Source of the DNA: Girardinichthys multiradiatus
Lineage: Eukaryota > Chordata > Actinopteri > Cyprinodontiformes > Goodeidae
Direction: 5' to 3'
NCBI RefSeq assembly: GCF_021462225.1
Contig: NC_061815.1
Span: 49,908,373-49,972,372 of the forward strand
DNA length: 64,000 nucleotides
Every line of letters starts with the position of its first letter. The stretch's first letter is position 1. A program made the position numbers and the translations under genes. Below are positions 34,601 to 43,600 of the stretch, piece by piece. The notes below the pieces were generated by a model. It did no database searches and was not told where the DNA came from. It saw only the letters and a program-made list of their open reading frames with translations.

Positions 34601-37600
34601 AAGAAAAAAATTATTTCAGCTTTCCTCTCAGTAGGCCTTACAATAAAACATTAATGAAAGCAAACACTTAATACTGACCATGAGACAGGAACTATTCCTG
34701 GAAGTCCATTTATCCCACTTTGGCAAACACTGATCTTTTTCCAAGATCATGTGTTAGGTCCTGATGGGTCTCCTGCTATATTAAGTCTGCTCACTGCTCT
34801 GGTTAAACCCAAGTTATTAAGTTGGTTCTCTAGGACATTATTTTTTCAGTTATTGCACTGAAGTCAGCCTCAGCATCACTTTATATTAAGCCTTAAGTGA
34901 TCTAGAATTTTAAACTCAACTTTGCAAAGCCATAAGTGCACACTTGCAATCTTTCAGGCAACCATGGCAGGTGTTTAATATGCAGTTCCCAGTGCCAAGT
35001 ATCACCCCTTTCTGACAAAGTAAGCACATTTTATTCTCATTACGCAGCATCCTCCGGTGGCTGGAAAGCTGCACGTTTTGGATGACTGCACACAGTGTGA
35101 TGTCACATTTTTGCTGTCATTACATTCCTATGAATATTTCTTCAGAGTGGCTCAGATGTGAAGGCATTGTTCTCTGACATTGGTGTGGTGGCAACCAGAC
35201 ATCTGACAGAGATCAGCAAAGTTTGTACAGTTTTATCTTTCACATTTATTATTTTTCATAATAAGAAGCAGAAACTCATAAGAACTGTTCTTATTTTGGT
35301 TTAGTTTTTAAATCTAGAGCATTATCTGTTGAGAACTGTGCTCAAACGTGCTTAGGAGCTGTATATGTCACTTATTTTAGGCTTTCCATTGTTTCCTTAC
35401 AGGTTATAACGTTTCAGACAAGACATCAGAAGAGGTTGCTGAATTACTACAAACAAAGGGTGAGACATTTGTTTTGGTGCAGTCTAATCCAGTATGTATA
35501 GTGCTTTGTAAAGGTTTTCATGTCCCTTAAACCTTTGCACTTTTTGTAACGTTACAAACACAAATGTCAAAGCATAGTTGTAAAGTAGAAGGAAAATAAT
35601 TCTTGTTTTTCACATTTTTATAAATACAAATCTGAAAAGTGTGGTGTGCATCTGTATTCAGCCCTCCTGAGTCAATGCTGTGTAGAACCACCTTTTTCTG
35701 CAGGTCTTTTGTGGTTTGTGTCCACCAGCTTTGAACAGCTCAGACAGTCTTGTCAAAGATTCTTATTTGGATTTAAGTCTGGACTTTGACTAGGCCATTC
35801 TAACACATGAATATGCTTTTATTTAAGCCATCCCGTTGTAGCTCTGGCTGTATGTTTAGGGTCATTGTTGTGCTGGAAGGTGAACCTCACCCAGGTCTCA
35901 GGTTGTCTGCATCCTCTAACAGGTTAAAAGTTATCATGGTCCTCTTGACTGCTTCTTTGATAAATGCTCTCCCAACCTGTCACTTTAGGTGGACCTCCAT
36001 GTCTTGGTAGGTCTGCAGGTGGTCCATCCTCTCTGCATGCCCAGATGATGGATTGAACAGAGCTTGAGATATTGTTGTAGAAAATAACCCTGCTTTAAAC
36101 TTCCCCAGAACTTCCTCCCTGACCTGTCTGCTGTGTTCCTCGGTCTTCGTGATGCTGGTTGTTCCCCAATGTTCTCTAAAGAAGCTCTGAGGCCAGAAAC
36201 AGAACATCTTGAGATAGACTCGGGTTAATTTACACACAGCTGGATGAGCATGTAGAGACAGTGGAAAGGAAAAACTCCCTTTTAATAGGAAGAAACCTCC
36301 AGCAGAACCAGAACCAGGCTCAGTGTGAGCGGCCATCTGCCACGACTGACTGGGGGATAGAGAGAACAGAGCAGAGACACAAAGAGAACAAAGAAGCACT
36401 GATCCAGGAGTACTTTCTATGGGAAGGAAAAGTAAATGTTAATGGATGTAGCTCCTTTAGTGGTTTCATCTAGAAAGAAAGAACAGATAAACTCTGAGCC
36501 AGTTTTCAAGGTTAGAGTCTGAAAGAGAGAACATAGAGTTAGTTACAGTCAGTAGCCATGTCTAGGAGAGAGAAAGGGTTAAACACTAAAAGACAGGGCC
36601 ATGTGGATCATCTGTAGAAGGTGAACATTAAGTTGTTGCCAGCAGAAGCTCGGACGATGTCCCTCTCCTTTCTGGAGCGGGACATCGTCATAAAATAGGG
36701 CTGAATACAAATACACTCCACACTTTTCAGATTTTCATTGATACAAATGTTGAAAAAGATTCATAATTTTGCTTCTGCTTCACAATTATGCATTACTTTG
36801 TGCTTGTCTGTCTGAAAAAAAAAAATACATCAAGGTTGCAAACATACTATGGAAAAAGTTCAAATAGTATTAATACTTTTCCAATTCAGTATATGCATTT
36901 TGTTTATATAGCAGATAACAAACTGGTTTTATTATTGTTGAAAAATAGTTTTTATTGCTTTTTGCCTAAACACCTGAACCCATGGCTCAGATATGTTTTT
37001 GGTCTTTTGTTGCAAAATACAAAAACGGATAGACATGCTGCTGATAAAAAATGCGATATAGTCAAACCCGCTGAGATGTTTCTGCTTGGTATAGAATCAG
37101 AAACTAGAAGAGTTGTTGGTCAAGATGAAGCAAGAAATGCAGCAGATGGCAAAGTAAGTAAAAACTACCAAATTAATTTATTACATGATTTGATCCTGTA
37201 TGAGAAGATGAGCTGATTTCCTGTTTCCCTTTAAAGGACGCTGAATGAACAGAGCGCCTACATCTCGAAGCTGGAAAATGTTCTTCATCATCACAGGTTA
37301 GGAGACACTAGACATGTAGATGTTGAGCTAACTTGTTCATTCCAGTGCTGTTATGGAGATTGTTAGTCAGCCTTACAGTCCATTCAGTCTAAACTATGCT
37401 AATTTAACCTAAAGAAAACCCACATGATTCCATACTCTTTTAAATAATATTTTGTTGTTTTTTCTGCAAAAAGTTTCAGTCACATTTTGTACATTTTTGA
37501 ATTCTATAAATATGTCCTTACATTTCCCCACTGAAGGAGAATAAAGGAAATTTCTGTTATATTTCTAACTTTTGGCCATCAGATATTTGCCAATAATTCA

Positions 37601-40600
37601 TCTTTCCCTTTATTTGGCTTAAAAACATCTGCTATTTATCTGCTCAGTTCTGTAAAATCTTTATTTTCTTCTCTTTGAGGCTCAGAAGCACCATAAACGC
37701 AGTAAAAATGCCCTTCATTTGTCACTAGGTGGCGCTCCCATATAAGGTCTTTTATGTAAATATCATTTTCATTAAAATGATGGATACAAAAATGAATAAA
37801 TTGAATATACAATAATTTTATAATATTATAAAGAGATATCAGTGCAACAAAGTGTGAATGTTTAAAATGTTCTGTAAAGCATAAATGTTTTCACATTTCC
37901 TACTCGCTATAATGTACAATAGAAGTCTGAACTGGTTTGTAGTTGTTGAATTTAAGGCAGTGATTTTGCTGCTGGAGCAACTGTTTGATAAAACTCTTTA
38001 ACATTACCTTCTTTGTTTTTTTTACATAGTTTAAAACCATCGTCTGTGTCTCAGATCAGCAGCAGTCCTCAAACTCCACATGGAAATAAAGACGGTAAAC
38101 ATCACACCTCAGGAATTAAATATGACATTTAATGTTCTTGTTGTACTATAAATAATATACAGTTAAGTAACTATTGCAAGTTAGACATTGGCTGTTTATT
38201 ATAATCCAAGCCAAGAACCAACTAATTCCGAATTAAGGCACCATATTTTATAAATCTACCATATATCACCCTTTCTAAAGCAGGATATTGATATATTTTG
38301 CTTGTTTTTAGGGGATGAGAAAATGTGCAGCTAGTTTGGATAGATACACCCAATAAAAGAAAAACAGCTCTGTGACTCTGAAACCTTTTCTTCAGGAACT
38401 ATTTGGACCTTTTAATGAACATCCAGCGCCTTGTGAAGCAGCTAGTCTGCTGTGTGGAGGATAACCAACAGTGCTCACCTTTTCACAACTTATTAGTAAA
38501 AAACCTTGTATCATTTTCCTTCCACTTCCTAATTATTAAAATAAATGTCCCAATAAAACAAAATACATTAAGGTTCAAAGGGGTATGAATACGTTTGCTT
38601 GGCACTGTTGAACTGGCAGATGTTCTGTTCTGAGGATAATAACTTCAACGGCACCATCTCAGTTGTCTCTGCATCACATAGAAAATGTAGGATATTTATT
38701 TGTATCATTATTATTTATTATTTGTTGTTTGTATCTAGTCTTTCAGATTCCATATAACTCATCTGTGTTCCTCCCACGACATGCTTCATCCACGAACCTG
38801 TGAGTATCTGTTTCTTGTGCCTTCAACACTGAAGCCTCTTTGACCCGTCTAACACCGTTAGTTTTCTTATTACCTCATCATCACATCTCCCCACACTTCA
38901 TATGTCAGGAAAATATGAAATATTACACCATGGGGTCAAAGCTGAGGTATTACGTTAGCTTTAGCTGTATTTAGCTTGGCCCCGCCCTGAGGCTATCCAC
39001 ACAGTGGCACAAATCTCAAAGATCAGGACCTGTATTCACAAACATTTCTAAGACTAAAAGTAGCTCCTAGTAACATCATTCTAAGAAACATTTTATTCTT
39101 ATAATTGTCCCTCAGTCAGATAAAAGTTATTCATGAATCATCTGAGGTCTTCAGAGAGCTCCTAACGTGAGGAGATGTTCAGATCAGTGAGGAGGACCTT
39201 TAGTGAACCTAAGAGTGTCTGAAGCAGAGAAGATGGAGGAAAGACAGAGAGAAAGGAGAGATCTTCTCCTCCAATGAACAACAGAGAATGAATAAAACGC
39301 TACCAGCTCCATGGTGCAGAGATCCACCTCCTAAACAGTCGAGTCAATGAGAACAGAAACTTCTAGAACAATCATATAATTATTAATATAGAGATAAGAT
39401 TAACTTTATCATCCCCCTGGGGGGAAATTAAATAGTTTCAGCAGCAGGACAGGTTAAAGGTCAACCTATAGGAAGGTGATATTAGGAAGGATCAATAAAT
39501 ACTAGAAACAATAATTAATAAGCATGAATAAAAAGTGAACAAAATTACAAACAATATAGAACAGAATTACTTAGATATTTACAGACTGTAAAATGCTTCA
39601 AATAAAATTTAAAAAAATTCAACCCCCCCCCCAAAAAAATGTATAGAAACTAGACAACAGTACAGTAATCTGAGCACGTTTGGTTTATTCCATTTCTTTG
39701 AACAACCAATCACAGCTCTTAGAAGACAGCATCACACCTAGCAACGAGGTCATCCGCACCTAGCAACGGGGTCAACCTCACCTCCTCACTAAGATAGGAA
39801 TTTCTGTTGTCTCCTCCTCAGACTCGCTCTCAGCAGCGACTCAGTCTTGAGCTAGGAGTCCTTGGCAGGAATGTTTAGGGTAAGACGGGCGCTCTCTGAC
39901 AGACTCTGAGGATCTTTGTAAATACGGGCCCTTAAACACAGATCCATTCAGAAAACTCACGCATGTCAACTCAGGATTGGAATCCAGGACCTTCATGCTG
40001 CAAGGCAACAGTGCTAACAACTACACCACCGCGTCTGTTAGTCCATATGTAGTTTTATCCACCGAGACGTTAAATGTCAACACGGAGTAAAAGCTGTTTG
40101 GTGATTAAAGTTTAGGTGGTAGTCAGTAGCTTTTTTTTATTAAAAAGCACAAAAAACACTTTTGCTAAATTATAATTGGTGTTTATATTATTGTCTGAAT
40201 TGTTTGGAGCCTCAGAGATGATATTTCTATTGGAACAGTGTAATAATATCAGAACTGTTCTTGATAAATGACCGTAGATTATACTCTGCTTGTTTTTTAC
40301 TTAAACATTCAGTCTGCTGCATTTCCTTGATCCAGCTTTGAGTTTCAGGATTTCTCACTTTGGAAAGAATAAATGTTACTCCTGCATAAACCTTCGCTGC
40401 CTTAAAGGAAGTGGTTAGGGCACCACTGTGGTGTTCAGCCAGCTGAACCCAACAGACCTAATGAAGTGTGCCTTCCTGTCTGGCAGCAGCGAGAGCATGG
40501 AGGGGGATGAAAGGAGTCTGTTCAGGAAAGTAGGTGCCATTAATTTACCCCCTCAGGATTACATAGCATCCTGAGATTTACATAAAGGAAGCAGTAAGTG

Positions 40601-43600
40601 AAGGTTCTGAGATAATAAGCTACATTTTCTTTGATTATTGTTCTGCTGCAGCCAAACTCTGGGCCCAGACTGTCAGTCATGAAGCCTCCTCAAGAGGGAA
40701 TTATGGGTATGTACTCCACCACCTCCAAGTAGGTCACTGAATAATCCATTTTTATTTCTGTTTAAAGGTGGGTATGTCACCTGTGCCAGACCCTGCCTGT
40801 GACACCTGTTTATATGGAAGTTAAAATTACAATATCATCTAAAAGTTAACTTAGTTTGGTAAAACGGAAAGAAGACCAATAAAAAAACAATGTTTCTAAA
40901 GCACTAGTGGCCTTTATTTTTGTTATTTCCAAGTAGGCTGACAGGAAGTGGGGTAAAGACATTCTGAGCAGGTTGCCGGGGTTGGGACTCGAACCAGGGA
41001 CAGCTACATTAAGGACTGAAGCATCCATATATGGGTTGCGCTCTACCGCTGCGCCACACACCATACCCAATAAAAACAATTTTTACTGCAGGAATTTTGT
41101 GTGATAGGCTACACAATCATGGAAAAGACTGGTGACTCGACAGAAACCCTCATGGAGGGTAAGCCCTATAGGGTCACTGCTGAAGAAACTGATGTTCACT
41201 GACTGCTGCATCCAACCGTATTGATGGAAAGTTGAGTGGAGGGAAAAAGTGGAGAGGCACAGAATCAACTTTGCTGGAGATCTAGTGTGAAGTTTACATA
41301 GTCAGTGATAGTTTGGGGTGCCATGTCACCTGCTGGTTCTGGTCCAGTGGGTTTTATCAAGTCTACAGTTAACATCTACCAGGACATCTTAGAGAACTTT
41401 ACACTTCCCTCTGCTGACAAGCTGTATGGAGATGCTCATTTCATTTTCCCACTCTGTTAAAGATGTCAACACCTGCTTTAATTAAAATGGTAACACCAGC
41501 AAACTGGCCTGACCCAAACGCCATGGAGAACCTATGGAGTATTGTCATGAAAAAAGATTAGAGATACCAGAACCAACAATTCAGACAACCTGGAGGCCAC
41601 TTTCAAAGCAACCGGGGCTTCCTGAACCCCTCAGCAGAACCACAGGCTGATCAGCCCAGGCTGCATCAATGCCACACTGCATTGATTTTTAAAATATTTC
41701 TATTTAATATTGAAGTTATCTGTGCGACAGAATATTTAGGTTTTTATTATCTGTGAGCCAGAAATATTTCCCTCTGTGTACAATGAGTCTGTATAATATG
41801 AGTTTCAATCTTTTGAACTGAATTACTGAAATAAACAGATTCATGTATTTTTAAGCATCTGTAAAGGCAGGTCTGATAATGATTGTTGGATCATTTAATT
41901 TATATTAAACACTGATTATTTTTATATGTTTGTTCATGACATATGAAGCCACCAGTCAAACTCTGAAGATGCCGTCATAGCTTTGAGTTAAGCTTTTCTG
42001 TCTCAGGGGGTTTAACTTGAATTATGGAAAAATAAGTGTTGCCTCTGTGGGGCCGTGGTTATATTATTACTGGCAGTGTGGGGTTATGTTTCATAAATGG
42101 AAAGGTTAATATTTATCCTCCCGTATCCTTGTAGCTTTTGTTTGAAACGTTTTAGTTCAGATGGATTGAGTTTTTGTAAGATGAAGTGTGTCGTTCATCA
42201 CTGAGCTTCATGCACTGTTGTGTCGCCATGTTGGCTAGAAAGCTCAGTGTAGGTCTGCGGGAAGATCAGACCTCTGCTGTGAGTGCATGTACTGACAAAT
42301 AATTCAAACTGTTACATATATAGCCGCATAATGAGACAAATACAGCTGCAGTCTGAGGTTTCATCGAAAGCACAATGAATGTCATTATTTTGGGCTTTTT
42401 CTGGATTTATTTTTAAAGTTATGTAACCGTTTTTTCTCAGGGTGGAATGAATATCCAACAACATTGCTTTACTGTGGAACTTCTCTAAACAAGGCCAAAA
42501 TTATGCAATGCCACCAAAAAGTTTTCACACCTCTTCAGTTCATCCGTTTTTTGTTACGTAACAAGTCTATTTTAAAGCACAGTATGTGGGTCAGCACAAA
42601 ATAACCCAAAATTGACACAGTGCAAAAATGTTTTCATAAATGTATGCTTGGAGCTTGGTGGTGGCAGCATCATGCTGTGTGGGAGGGTTTTCTAAAGCAG
42701 GAACTGAGTGACTATTTCACATATGGGATAAGATGATGGCAGCCAAATATGGAGATGGCCTTCAGGAAAACTTTCCAGAGTGGACCTCAGAGGAGAGGCC
42801 TCAGGAGCAGACTGTGAATGTTCTTCTAGTCGCACAGTCAGAACCCGGTCGGAAATCCTATTGAACATCTCTGGGGAAACCTAAAATCAGCTGTTTACAG
42901 ATGCTTCCCATCCAGCCTGACTGAGTCTGAGAGGTTCTGCAGGAAAGAATGAGTGAAGGTACCCCAAACAGACAGATGTGCCAGGCTTGTAGAGACATAT
43001 TGCTGCCAAAGGTGCTTCAACAAAACATTAAACTGTGGGTGTGAATACTTTTATACCTATTATGTTTATATATATACAGGGGTTGGACAATGAAACTGAA
43101 ACACCTGGTTTTAGACCACAATAATTTATTAGTATGGTGTAGGGCCTCCTTTTGCGGCCAATACAGCATCAATTCATCTTGGGAATGACATATACAAGTC
43201 CTGCACAGTGGTCAGAGGGATTTTAAGCCATTCTTCTTGCAGGATAGTGGCCAGGTCACTACGTGATACTGGTGGAGGAAAACGTTTCCTGACTCGCTCC
43301 TCCAAAACACCCCAAAGTGGCTCAATAATATTTAGATCTGGTGACTGTGCAGGCCATGGGAGATGTTCAACTTCACTTTCATGTTCATCAAACCAATCTT
43401 TCACCAGTCTTGCTGTGTGTATTGGTGCATTGTCATCCTGATACACGGCACCGCCTTCAGGATACAATGTTTGAACCATTGGATGCACATGGTCCTCAAG
43501 AATGGTTCGGTAGTCCTTGGCAGTGACGCACCCATCTAGCACAAGTATTGGGCCAAGGGAATGCCATGATATGGCAGCCCAAACCATCACTGATCCACCC

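Noticed and set aside
36788..37216. 142-codon plus-strand frame
   Set aside because: It overlaps rnf212 exon 5 in a different phase and continues into intron sequence and a Tc1 arm; no domain.
40930..41075. Possible tRNA gene (clear A and B boxes)
   Set aside because: The distance between boxes and the lack of complementary stems do not fit a tRNA; it continues into a SINE-type body.
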